A program made the translations under genes and the position numbers. A stretch of 64,000 nucleotides of DNA from Strix aluco (lineage: Eukaryota > Chordata > Aves > Strigiformes > Strigidae): positions 4,073,698 to 4,137,697 of the forward strand of contig NC_133939.1 of NCBI RefSeq assembly GCF_031877795.1, written 5' to 3'. The stretch's first letter is position 1. Every line of letters starts with the position of its first letter. The notes below the pieces were generated by a model. It worked only from the letters and a program-made list of their open reading frames with translations. It was not told where the DNA came from and made no database searches. Below are positions 13,301 through 24,180 of the stretch, in pieces.

Positions 13301-13968
13301 GGTGGGAGAGGTTTCCAGAAGCAGGGATTTCACAGATCATCAGGCTCTGGTCGCAGATGCAAACCCAGGCTGGCGGACAGATCGTGGCATCGGCTCATGG
13401 TGCCGGCTCCGGCACGTCTCCGGCCACCGCTCCCATCCCTCCTGCAGAAACTGAACTCGGGGGAGATGGATGCTTTCCAGCCCAGACGTGAGAAAACAGA
13501 CCATATGGTCCACACACTTTCTGGATTTTTGTTATTAGACCAAAAATTTAGGGGACTAATGGCCAGTTTCCAGGTTTCACACCATTTTCCAATGGTAGCG
13601 TTATTCTCCCAACAGAGAACTGAGAGGAAAAGCATACCCTGGTGTATCATTATAATTCACTAAGCGGCATTACCATAGGAAATTACAAATTAGCTTTTCA
13701 GCAAAGGATAAGGGGATATTTAGATTAGCTATAGAGAAACTACAGAACCTTTCAGTCCATTTATCAAAGCTCTCATAGCTCCAACTTCCAGGGAAATGAA
13801 ACAATAATAAATATTGAGCAGGGAAAGTTAATCTCCACTGAACATGCTTTAATAATTCAAAAGTTATGAGAAATAAATAAATAAAGCAGACCCTTTAGCT
13901 CCTACAAACACACATTACGTTTTTCTCACTGTGTCTCATGATGTGACTTTGTGGAAGATGGATGGTGA

Positions 13969-13998
13969 CAAAAAAAAAAAAAAAACACACAAAAAAAA
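13969..13998 (+). repeat. A-rich simple sequence
   Basis: Two A-runs (about 15 and 8) separated by CACACAC. Low-complexity DNA. Confidence 0.8.
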
Positions 13999-16391
13999 TC
14001 ATCTGTGACTGGGAGACACCACATTTACAGCGCAGGAGGGAGCCCATCCACATCTGCCGCTTCTCTGGAAAGCTGTAGAGCTGATTTGGGCAAGAGTTTG
14101 CTCTCTTTGTCCCTAAGGAAAGGGCTGTGTTGCCTCTACCTGCTACTAGGTACTGTCTGCATCAGCGCCGTGCCTGCTCTCTCCCCTGCACGCTCCCAAG
14201 CAGCCTCTCAAGCCGCTCACTTTTGGCAAACCTGCATTTTTAGCCCCAAAAAGCTGGAGTGTGCAATAACCAGTTCAGTGTTCTGGGGCCACCCAAGGTC
14301 CCAGCACTCTCCTGACACTGCTCTGACATTGCTCCATCCCTTTCTGCACATTTCTGCTCCCGCACTAACCTCCAGTGAGAGGGGAAGCGAGGAGGGATGC
14401 CGGAGGCTCAGCCAGCAGAAACACGCTCCATTCACATGTGGACCACAACCTAGCTGAGTGTCTTCTGGATTCATGTTCATTTGCCAGCCCCACCACCCAG
14501 CGCCGCTTCACAAGGTTCTCTCAGTCACCAGTGGACCTGAATTCCCACCACGTGGGTTATCTGCACCACTTCCATCACACTGGCTCCAGCAATCTCCCTC
14601 AGCGACACGCACTCCAGCTTCCCAACGGTACAACCGAGCCTCTGCCTTTCCAAATTGCTACCCAGCAAACATCCAAGCTTAACATTTGCCTTGCGCAAGT
14701 ATTCATGCATGCAACGCTTGATAGCTCAAATGTTTGCAGAAAAAGAACAAGGTCAAATTGAAATGTGCTTTCAAATTCTAATGAATATTTGGGGAAAACA
14801 TTCCCTCCCCCAACTCCAACTATTTACTCAGCCTCGCTGTGCTTGTACTGACCGTGCCTGGTTAGAGGGAACGGAGCTCTGCAGCACACCTTGGGCAATA
14901 TCATACAAGTTTGGGGCTCCTGCATGAAGCCATTTCCATGTCAGAGTACAATAAGCTCGTACCCGCAGCTCAGAGAAGTAAAAAAAGAAGCCTCCTCAAG
15001 CTGTCTGGATCTCAGATGGAGTGGCACAGCACACAAGCACCCACCACAGGCATTACAAGAGCAGCACTCCGCGAGCCTCAGCCTTGCTCTGAGCATCTCT
15101 CCCAGCAGCCTCATCCCACAGCGCTCCCGCTGCACCAGGGACCAGCATCTCCAAGACTTTGCTGGCCTGATTAACATCGTTACCCATTGCCCAGGGTACT
15201 ATTTTCTCTTTTTCACCAAATCCAAGTATTTCTTTAGCTTGCATAGCCCACCTCTGCTAGCAACATCTATTATTCAGCACTGTGGCCTGGATCCAAAGCC
15301 AGACGAATACATTCAGGCTACTTCATCATCAAGCATCAATATTTTCTTCTGATTTTTAAGGCCAGTGGAAGGGTTTTGCTCTGTCCTGTTGTGTCAGGAG
15401 CTGCACCTGGGATGGGCGAGACCCCCAGGCAGCTGACGCCACGACAGACAGGGCCACTAAACACATGGGAGCAGCGGGCAGCAACCCAGTTTCCATACAG
15501 ACATGGTGAGCAGAAAGAGCAGAAAAATGGATATATTTATCACAGACCCCACCTTCTCCACACCTGCCTTTCACAGAGCTCTTTCAGGGCCCTTATTTGC
15601 ATTAACTGCTCCAAGACCATCTTCAGCATCAAATAAATACTAATAATGACAACCCAACAGGCAGGCTTTCCATTTTCAGCACTGCTTTTCTGATCTCTCC
15701 ATCATTGCCAGCGCTTGTTTTCATCTCTAATAGGCTTCCTGAGCTGAGCCACTGGAGCACTGTAAGTTATTCAACTTTCGGCTGTGCTACGTTTGGGGAA
15801 AGTGAAATTCAAAGCTTTAATTAGAGAGAAAAATAAATCAAGAACTTCACCTTAAGGAAGGAGACGTACATGAAATTGAGATGCGGGTGAAGTTGCCTAT
15901 GAGATGGGTTTGAGCAGAACTGCCGCCGATTCAGGGACAGCCATACCACAGCCATCTCTGCCACGAGTTGAGCCATGTTTAGGCATCCCAGGAACAAAAA
16001 TCCCCCTTCCCAGGTTTTCCAGCACTTTGTCACACCATGTGGCGTGAGCCACTGAGGTCACCAGCAGCTTTGGGCCAGCAGGACCTTCAGAGACACTGGG
16101 ACATTGCCTTTCCTTCACTTCCATCTCCAAGCCCGAAGTACAAGGGAAACGGGAAGGGAGGAGGAAGACTGAGGCAAGGCATAATGAGTCAGTGATACCA
16201 GCAATTAGTCAAAAAAAAGCAACACGGCATCTGCAGACTCAGGTCCCTTTTCCATGACTTGACAAAACGCTTTCCCTCCAGGCTGACAAGATCTGGGATC
16301 ACTCATTATGCCAAGAATAAGGATTTTCCCCCTAGCATTTTTTTTTCCCCGAGATAGTTTGTGCAAAAAAATTAAAAGTAAAGTGATGGCC

Positions 16392-16442
16392 GGATACTAG
16401 CACTTGCAAATTCCCGTGCAGGATACTAGCACTTGCAAATTC
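16392..16442 (+). repeat. Direct duplication of a 22-bp word, period 29 bp
   Basis: The word beginning GGATACTAGCACTTGC occurs at 16392-16413 and again at 16421-16442, identical over 22 bp and separated by 7 bp. It looks like a recent local tandem duplication. No gene is affected. Confidence 0.9.
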
Positions 16443-18817
16443 TCTCTTGAAAGACTTATTTCTAGCTTCTCCTTGAAAACCTCTCTGCCCCGAGTGAACG
16501 CAGCTGGGCCAAAGGTGGATGCCTGTGCGGCGGTGGCGGTGATGGGAAGGGCAGCACAGCAGCTGCCAGCTCTCAGCCTGCTCAGCACAGGCACCACTCC
16601 GGCGCCTGGCGGAAGCGGAGGAAGCCCGAAGGATGCCTGCAACAGATGTGTGCATCCTGAGCCAAAACGGGAGGAGAGAGGGCGCCTGGCACACAAGGAG
16701 CAGGAGCCAGGGACGTCACTCTCAAACCAAACCCCCATCCCCGGTCCTCTCCAGGGCTGTGGTTCCGAAGGCCAGACAGGCAAGCACGGGAATCAAGACT
16801 AAGCCCAATCCACCAGCCACAAGCAGGGCTTTCCACCCCCCATTCCCATGCTTTGCTTATTGTTGTGCTGCAAGCAGCAATACAGGAGACCGAGAGAAAA
16901 ACCTGGTTTTCAAAAGACCAGGCGCGAGGCAGGGAGATGATGGATAGGTAAGCAGGTAGGCAGATTAAATAGCGTCGTGGAAGAGCTGCACCAAAATGGA
17001 CATTAGCCCCACCTGACCTACCAACACCTCAAACTCCAACAGCTCCTGAGTTAAAACGTATAATGTCAGCCCATTACCACTCTCTCTATATGCTAAATAT
17101 GATTATATTTGGTTCAGCTAACACGAGAGAGAGCACGCAAGCGGCTCCTGAGTGATTGCAGGGTGTGGGAGAGACGGAGTATTTGTTCCTGTCATCTTCT
17201 CACGTCCCTCTTCCTCTTCACAAGCCACAAAAAAAAAAAGAAAAATGACTATAAACATCCAGGTGTCCAGCAGAAAACGGTCAGCTAAGCCACAGGATTT
17301 GGTAAAAATCAAGTAACCATAAGAAAACTCAGATAAGCGACTCTACTATCTCCAGGTTCGCGTGCCGCAGGCAATGAGTTAGCAAGGTTTTATGGAGGAT
17401 AAAGAGAGATGTTTGCAGGCAGCCCCAGCCCTGACCCCGGCTGCATCCTCCTCCCCCTCCAACCGGGTCCAGATGCCCAAAAGTCTCACCCCCACCATCC
17501 CAGAAAAAAGACTTTTTGTCTCGATGGCTTATTTGGGATGCAGGGAGCCATCCCTTCCTCAGCTGTTTCTGCAGCCCGTGGCAGAGCCGGGCTCCAGCCG
17601 TGGCTTTGCCTTGCTGCGAGAGAGGACTGCCAGCAAAACCGGTCTCACGGCTGCTCCAGGGGGAAAGCCAGACCCCAGGGTAGGTCAGGCTCTAGGAGAT
17701 GCTTCAGCTCAGTTAGAGAAATCCACGTTTCAATCTAGTAAATTCAACCTCTGCACCAGCAGGATCCATAAGATTTAAATAAGCTCCATAAAAAGGTGTT
17801 TTCTTTATAGGACCACGCCAGCAGACTGTCACCTTAACTCCAAATCAGATTCAATTGCTCTGCCTCAGAAATTCCTCGTCCAAAATTTTCCCTTAAATCC
17901 AAGATCTCTCCCAGGATACTACTTTACTATCCAAGTAATTTTTTCAGCAGAGTAGAAATAACACCGCTCTTCAATGGGTTTGGTCCCAGGCAGGCATGCT
18001 GGCTCTGCCAGCCCAGCACGTGCTCCCACGGGTGGCTCAGGGCAAGCTGGGGAAGACCCTGCGTGACACACGGACACGACACCCAGGAGTGCTCCCAGAC
18101 AGGGACCAAGCCAAGGTCTCCCTGCCAGCCACAATTTCGGCACTGCCTCAAGCCGCTGACGCTGCAAATGCCGGCTAGCGAAGTGCTGCTAACAGGTCTT
18201 GCATTTTCACGTGCGGCTTCGCGACCGAGCAAACACGCGCCTGTTTGCATCATGATTAGGCAAGGCATCAGCATTTCCACCTCAAGTTATTTCTACGGAG
18301 ATGCAATGAGGGAGGAAGCCCGAGAAATAAGAAAAGCAAACGCCTGGGTCAGCCAAAAGCTAGTGGAAAGCAGACGCTGCAGCAAGTGGGCCTGCCCACC
18401 ACCATCCAGCAGGCATGCTGGTGAGCGGAGGGCAACTGTGGCCAGCACCGCTCCCACCCCACTGGAGACCATCACAGCAGCGTTCCGGCTCCTGAACCAG
18501 CTCTTGTGCTGCCCAGAGCTGAGCCACCAGTCTCTGGTTAGCTCTGGCAGCTTCCAGTTCAGCCACAACCGTGCTCACATCAGCTAAATTCCCCCAAGGA
18601 TGGGCCAAGCCCCACGCCGGCCAGCAGCTCGGTTCGCCCACAAGACCCCGTGCATCATCTCTCCGCAACCACGCATTTCTTGCTGCCAACAAGCAAGGGG
18701 CTGCACCACGTCCCCTGCTTGCTGCCACCACTCAAGCGCTGGGCAATCTCTGCCACAAGCCCTTTTGCCCGCCTTGTACCAAGAGAAAAGGAGGCAGTGG
18801 CAAAATAAAGGAAAACA

Positions 18818-18831
18818 ATATATATATATAA
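18818..18831 (+). repeat. Short (TA)n repeat
   Basis: A short run of alternating T and A. It is a simple repeat, interrupting no gene. Confidence 0.8.
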
Positions 18832-19230
18832 GCAATACTTCCCAAAGCCAGGGAGCAGCAATGCACCACTGTGAGCCCAGGGTGAGCCGGTGGGATGCCA
18901 GGCCCACTGCCCAGAGGCTGGGTCCCAGCTACGGGCACCGTCCCGGTGCAGAGCGAGCCCCACGACCTGGCGAGCGATGGGGAAAAGACTTCGGCCCAAT
19001 GGCACAAACCTTGCTGAAGGGATGGCCACGCATCTGCCCCGGGGCTCCACCGACGGGCCAAGCCGTCCCCTGGCCCCAGTCCAACCCAAGGGAAGGAGAA
19101 CCCCTGCCCACATCTCCTGGTGCATCCATCCTCATCTTCCACAAAGCTCTCCTGAGCTCCCACGGGTGTTGAGGGGCATGGGAGGAAGAGGATGGCAGAG
19201 GCGGTCCTACGCGCAGCCACGGCCCCTGGA

Positions 19231-19350
19231 GGTGCCCCCCACCGCGGCCCTGGGCAGAGCCCCGCCGGGGAGGGGATGCGGAGGGGACCCTGGAGGTGTC
19301 TCCCACCGCGATCCCGGATGAGATCCACCGGTGTCTCCCACCGCGATCCA
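19231..19350 (-). repeat. Three-copy CpG-rich 20-bp repeat inside the CpG island
   Basis: A word of the type GGTGTCTCCCACCGCGATCC on the plus strand occurs at about 19295-19315 and 19330-19350, nearly identical. A more diverged copy (GGTGCCCCCCACCGCGGCCC) lies at 19231-19250. The copies fall just inside the start of intron 1 of the minus-strand gene. They may be a small minisatellite or a cluster of binding sites. Confidence 0.65.
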
Positions 19351-19771
19351 GCGGCGAGAGGATCCAGAGGAGCCGCCCGTCCCACGCAGATCCGGACGGG
19401 TTTCCCGGAGCCGTCCCCGAGAGCTGCAAACACCCGCTGCCCCTTCCCGAGGCCACCCACGGCCCGTGGGCGAGCCCCGGTCTGCCAGCACCGCCCGCGG
19501 GCCGGTTCCCCCGGGCTGCCGGAGGGCGGCTGCCACAATCGGCCGGTGCCAAGGGGAGCTCCGCGCCCCCTGAAGCGGACGGGCACCGTGCCGGGAGCCC
19601 GCCCCGTGCCGGTCTGCGGCCGCCGGTACGCGGCACGGCGGGGGAGCCCGGCTGGTCCCCGCTTGCAGACGCCGCGCGTGGCGCTGCCAGCCCACGCGTG
19701 CCGCGGTGGGCGCAGGGACCGGCGGCGCAGCATCGCACCCCCCCACACCCCGCGCTCGGGTCCCGCCTCAC

Positions 19772-19829
19772 CTTCCACGGCGGCCGCGGCGGCGGCCAGG
19801 CAGAGCAGCACCACCAGATCCGCAGCCAT
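19772..19829 (-). CDS. First coding exon (signal peptide) of an unidentified minus-strand gene
   Basis: Read on the minus strand, an ATG in good Kozak context (GCGATGG) opens MAADLVVLLCLAAAAAAVE. It is followed by a consensus donor, GAAG|GTGAGGC, so the exon ends in phase 1. The peptide has the pattern of a secretory signal: a short N-terminus with one acidic residue, then a hydrophobic Leu/Val/Ala core. This predicts a secreted or membrane protein entering the ER. A phase-1 boundary right after the signal peptide is common in genes built from extracellular modules. The frame continues upstream without another ATG, so this is the natural start. The exon sits in a strong CpG island, with CCAAT and GC boxes about 250-310 bp upstream. 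I found no convincing second exon in the remaining 19.7 kb, so intron 1 is long. I do not recognise the gene from the signal peptide alone. Confidence 0.6.
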
Positions 19830-20062
19830 CGCCTCCCCGGGCCCCGCGCGCCGCTGCTCCGCAGGCGTCAGCCGCTGCCGGCGGGCGGCCGTGAGCGGGC
19901 ATGGGGGTGCGTCCGCGGGCCGGGACACGGGTCAGGGCGGGCCGGGGCCGCGGGACGGGACCGCGGGACGGGACCGCGCCGCCTCCCCGCGCCGCCCGGG
20001 TCACATCGCCGCCGCGAGTGGGGCGCGCGGCCACGCCGCCGCCGGCCCCCGCCGCCGCCCGG

Positions 20063-20178
20063 CCCCGCCCCCGCCGCCGCCCCGCCAATCCCCGCGGCGC
20101 GCCCCGCCTCCGCCCCGCCCCCGCCCCCGCCCCGCCAATCCCCGCGGCGCGCCCCGCCTCCGCCCCGCCCCCGCCCGC
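20063..20178. promoter_or_regulatory. GC-box array with a 50-bp tandem duplication carrying two CCAAT boxes
   Basis: A 50-bp unit starting CCCGCCAATCCCCGCGGCGC occurs at 20081-20130 and again at 20131-20178, differing only at its end. Each copy has one CCAAT box (GCCAATCC, an NF-Y type site) and several CCGCCC GC boxes (Sp/KLF type). It lies about 250-310 bp upstream of the minus-strand start codon, a normal place for a core promoter. The minus strand here is G-rich enough to form G-quadruplexes. Confidence 0.75.
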
Positions 20179-20203
20179 CGCGCGCTGCCGTCCGAAGGGG
20201 GAC

Positions 20204-20220
20204 GGCGCCCCCTGGCGGCC
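20204..20220 (+). promoter_or_regulatory. CTCF-like binding site
   Basis: The sequence GGCGCCCCCTGGCGGCC matches the known CTCF core in the GCGCCCCCTGGTGGCC orientation with one difference, C for T. It lies at the edge of the CpG island, about 25 bp beyond the duplicated CCAAT module. A site here could act as a boundary between the two directions of the promoter. Occupancy is inference. Confidence 0.6.
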
Positions 20221-21649
20221 CGCCGCTGCCCCCCCACCACCACCTGTCCCCTCAGCGGGACCCCCGACGGGGCGCACCCGGAGCCCGCACCGCTGGGCCT
20301 CGGTGCGGGGCAAACGGGGGCCGGCTGGCTCGGGTCGCCGCGATCCGATTCCCCGCTTTTGCCCCCAGAAGGAAGCTGGAGCAAACAGGCAGCCCCCACA
20401 CCGAGGCGGGTGCCCTGGCCCCCCAGAACATGGCTGCTCCCACCTCAGGCTCAGACAATGCGGGGGTCTCCTCAGCCTCTTGCCTTCTCCCATCACCCTC
20501 ACGGCTCGCAGGCCGTCGCTCCGGGGGCCGAGGCGAGATGGGCACCCGGGAGCAGGGGAGCAGCGGGCTGCCCTCCCTTGCTCAGGAGACACCAGCATTC
20601 CTCTGCCAGCCCCCCTGTCACCGCCAGCCCAAGGCTCCTGCCCCCGAGGCCACCCGCACCCAGGGCGATGTCCCCGTGCCCACGAGCCAACGGTAGATGG
20701 GATGTCACCCCCGTGCAGCCGCTGAAAGGAGCCCTCCAGAACCAGACTCAGCCCGTCCCCCTCGTCCCACACACCATGCCAAGCCAGCTCTGGTTGCCCT
20801 TCCCAGGGCTCAGCACCCCCCTTAGTTCCTCTCCCCAACCAGGCAGCCTCTTCGTCTGCTGCAAAGCTGACCCCATCCCTCCCTCCTGCTGGGTTCGCGC
20901 ATCCCAGCGCAGGCAGGAGAGGAAAAACAGTGAGGGCAGGGAAGGCAGCAAGGGCTCGTTCGGGTCACGGTCGCCTGCCTGCAGCCAGGGCACGTGTCGG
21001 CTACAGCGGTGGGACCAGCAACCCCGCAGAGGTACCGAGCACCGGAAAATCATCCGCTTTTCAGTGAAAGAGTGCGCAAAAAATATTCAGCGGTGCCACG
21101 GGAACAAGAGTTTTCTTTTGCGGTTGTGCAAAATATATTTCAAGCAGCTCCTATTCAGCTGAGCAAATAACAGAAAAAATTGCCAAGAACCTTCTGGCTA
21201 AGTTTTAAGGAAATTTGCTTTCATCTTGACAACCCTTCTTCATTTCCTTCCCATGAATATCTCAGCAATCCAGTTTACTCACTCAGAGGATCACAGAAAG
21301 AAAACTGTGAAGTAAATGTCAGTATTATTTGCATCTTTATCCAGTCTGCCACAAAAGCAACACCATGTTATTTATCTGATCTAGCACAACTCAGTAACAG
21401 CTCAAGTATAGAATATTCATGATGTGCAAAGCAAAAAAATGTTAATCGTTTGAAAATACAAGAGGCAAAGAGCTGAGCCTGTGAGTTATCCAGAGAAGTG
21501 CCTCAGTTGTTTAGGGGTTTTTTTCCCTAAATAATTGTTATCAACTGAAAAACTTGCATTCAGAAACTAACGTTTGACCAAAAAAAGCCTGACAATTTTT
21601 GCATGGGGAAAAAAAATAATACATCAATATTCTTCTGATTTCTTTTCAG

Positions 21650-21674
21650 CTGGCCAAAGAGTTGGCTGCGCTGG
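21650..21674 (+). CDS. Candidate coding exon A of a divergent plus-strand gene, 25 nt
   Basis: A very strong acceptor (a pyrimidine tract ending TTTCTTTTCAG) is followed by 25 nt reading LAKELAAL in phase 0, then a donor-like CTGG|GTAAAAG that leaves phase 1. The next candidate exon at 23312 needs phase 1, so the two join in frame. The open frame also continues without a stop to 22144, so a longer exon using another donor, or a terminal exon, is possible. It lies about 1.1 kb from the CpG island and points away from the minus-strand gene. I could not identify a first exon on this side with confidence. Small size and a modest donor keep confidence low. Confidence 0.3.
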
Positions 21675-23311
21675 GTAAAAGCCAGCTGTGTTTGTTCAAA
21701 AAGCTTTCTATTCTGTCAGCCTTGCTCCAAGTCTCTGAACAGCAACACTTCACTTCTCCTGGAGGAAGCATCTCAGAAAAAGCCTCTTCGCCGTGTTGCC
21801 GTCCAGAGGACGGGTGTGGGAAGGCAGCAGCATCGTGCTGCAGGGCCACTATTTCTTGCTCATCTGATGGGACTGTGGTCACCAGCTGCCCCAGAGCGGT
21901 CACAGAGACCATGCCCACCAGCATACCCTTGGAGGACGCACCAAGGACATTAAAGCCGGCTGGTTTTTTGGAACATTTTTCTCCGTTTCCTCCTCTGAGC
22001 CAGCCCTGCGTGGGAGGCGTCTCCTACAGTGTCCCATCCATTGCCTGGTCCCCACCCCAGGACCAGAAGGCCACCAGTGAGGTCCCCTCTCGCGTGCTTC
22101 TCCCCAGGACCCCATGTCTCAGAGCAGCCATCAGCTCAGTGTAGCAAAAGGCCCCAAACCCCACGCAAAAAGAGCAGCACGCCGTGGCTCTCAGCAAGCA
22201 CCCTGCAGAAGGCAAAACCACCTCTCCAGGCCACAGGTACCCTCCAGCCCTGCCCACCAGGCACCCGTGCAGGAAGGACACGGGGCAAAGCCCTGCAAAG
22301 AGCACTAACAGTCTCCGGGAAGGCTTTTGGCAGCCCCGTGCTCGGTGAGCACGGCCGGTGCCTCTGTTCCCGCGGCGTGCAGCCGGCAGCACATCGAGAT
22401 GGCGGCAGTCGGCTGCCAGAATTAGCTCTGTCTTAATTAACAGCTTTGCCTTTGTTCTCTGATGATGCTTCAGGCGATGCCAAACCCCTTCTGGAGGATG
22501 AAGATCTGGGATCCCAGCAAAAGGAAACATCAATAATTATCATACGCTGCGACACAGATCTCCTCCTCAAAAAATCCCTTGAAACTGCTTTCGGAACCAA
22601 AGGTGTCACAGCCTGCGACTGTCCCCGTCCTCCCCCACCACACTGCACCAGCTGCGAAGGGACCAGCTGAAGCACAGAGATGAATCCCACCCGGCCATCC
22701 CTGTGCATGTGATGGCGGCAACCATGCTGCAACAGGGACTCTGGGGGTGTCACCCCAAATCCATTGAGCTGCAAAGCGGCAAGCCCAAGCCCTGGGAGCC
22801 TGACACCTCCTGCGACATTGGGTGTATCACCCAGAGGGTGATCAAGGCTCCTGTCCTGCACCAGAGCTACTGCCCAGCTCAGACCCAGGGGCTCGCTGGG
22901 AAGGTGCCCTTGGTGGCAGGAGGTCCCCAGCAAGCTGCTCACTAACGTGGGAGCAGCTCCCAGCAAGCTTAAAGGTCAAACAAGCCTTCCCCTGCATCCG
23001 CCCTGCAGAGCGGAGGAGCTGGCAGAGGACACAGGAGCCTCCCCTAGCCAGAATAAGCACAGGTGCTACAGCAGCCGTGACGCTCCCGGTTTATTTCCTA
23101 AGCTGAGGCCAGGCAGATTTCTGCACAGTGCAGAAGCCGTCCTCAGCAGTGCTCTCGCATCCCTAATCCTGCCAAGGCAGCGCAGGCTGCTCCCAGCAGC
23201 TTGCCTGTGCATTAATTGCAGAGAAAAAGCATGCACCTACAGCAGCCTCCCAGAAGTCAAATCCCCTCCCTGATAAGAAAAGCAGATTCCTTCAATTTTC
23301 CAACATTTCAG

Positions 23312-23352
23312 ATTTGTCTAGTGTGCCACAAGATGCGAGCCGGGTGAGACAG
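23312..23352 (+). CDS. Candidate coding exon B of a divergent plus-strand gene, 41 nt
   Basis: A good acceptor (CAATTTTCCAACATTTCAG) and an excellent donor (GACAG|GTAAGTAC) bound 41 nt. Only one frame is open: entering in phase 1 and leaving in phase 0, it reads LSSVPQDASRVRQ after the split codon. Joined to exon A it gives LAKELAALDLSSVPQDASRV, a soluble, helix-like stretch. The splice sites are the best of this group. A non-coding RNA exon is the main alternative, since 41 nt is too short for codon statistics. Confidence 0.4.
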
Positions 23353-24003
23353 GTAAGTACAGGCGATGCTGGTGAGCAGCATCCAGCCTCTGCCGCACTG
23401 CCTGTGCAGTCAACCCCCCTCTTGTGAGTCCAAATAAATGTAATATGATGTAATAACATTAATTAGCACCAGTAAACTCTCGGTGTATTCAGAGCACCAC
23501 TCAGTCACTTGGCACCATGCAGTCCAAACTGCTTACTGTACTCCCAGGGGAAATAACCTCAGGGAGACTTTTGGACTTAAAATACCATAGGGAAACTAAA
23601 GGGAGGGAGAGAAGTTATTCTCCACTTCAGGCGTTCACAGAAAATTCAAGTATCTTATCAGAGCAGAAGTAGAAGCTGTAGGAAGGACGACTCCTTTGTC
23701 ATGTGAACAATTTGAGGACTAAATTGAAGCAAGACGTGAAGAAAAAGTAGGTGAGATGAAGGTTAATTTGGCAACCGGAGTGAGAACAGAGGGAGCTAGG
23801 GTATGGAAGAGTCTATTAATTCCCTGGGCAAAAGAGAGACGCAGTCAGAGCCAGGACTCAGAGTAACTCTCCACACAGTAGCAAAAGATAAATTGCAAGT
23901 TCTTCTTGTGGAATATTCTGTTTATTAAGTACAGAAATAGGAGACAGTCAAGTGCCAAGTGCCTGGAGCCTCTCAGCGCCTGAGAACATATTAATCACTA
24001 CAG

Positions 24004-24180
24004 ATGATTGAACAAAAGATGAGAGCAGTATTAGGACAGGCTCTGGTGCGACACCAGGCACCGCAGAAAGCAATGGACCCGCAGCTTCCTCCACCCCGCA
24101 CTGCCACCAGCTACGGAGGCAGGGAAGGCACCGACTCCTCTACCAGTGGACTGCAGGACAACCTCTCTCTGCAGGACAAG
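24004..24180 (+). CDS. Candidate coding exon C of a divergent plus-strand gene, 177 nt
   Basis: An acceptor with a branch-point-like ATTAATCAC and CTACAG precedes 177 nt open in phase 0. It ends at CAAG|GTAAAGATC, also in phase 0, so its length is a multiple of three and it follows exon B in frame. The peptide starts MIEQKMRAVLGQALVR and continues as a polar stretch rich in Gln, Ser, Asp and Pro, ending near LQDNLSLQDK. An in-frame TAA lies four codons upstream of the acceptor, as expected in an intron. Because it begins with ATG, the exon could also be the first coding exon after untranslated exons A and B. No domain is recognised. Confidence 0.35.

Larger units (their letters stand above)
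19180..20560. promoter_or_regulatory. CpG island, probable bidirectional promoter
   Basis: CpG dinucleotides are dense and undepleted over about 1.4 kb, with GC far above the flanks and multiple CCGCCC/GGGCGG boxes. The island encloses the start codon and signal-peptide exon of a minus-strand gene (ATG at 19829). Upstream of that lie two CCAAT boxes, many Sp1-type GC boxes and a CTCF-like site. No TATA box is seen, as expected for CpG-island promoters. Candidate exons on the plus strand from 21.65 kb suggest that transcription leaves the island in both directions, which is inference. The long open frames on both strands inside the island come from the scarcity of AT-rich stop codons and should not be read as genes. 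Confidence 0.85.

Noticed and set aside
17023..17046. 24-nt minus-strand exon-like segment (ELLEFEVL)
   Set aside because: Phase 0 to 0 is incompatible with the exon-1 donor, and no partner exon was found.
18732..21162. Very long overlapping open frames on both strands across the CpG island (up to 656 codons)
   Set aside because: Stop codons are AT-rich and scarce in CpG islands. The translations are Pro/Arg/Ala low-complexity and overlap each other. Only the short signal-peptide exon has real support.
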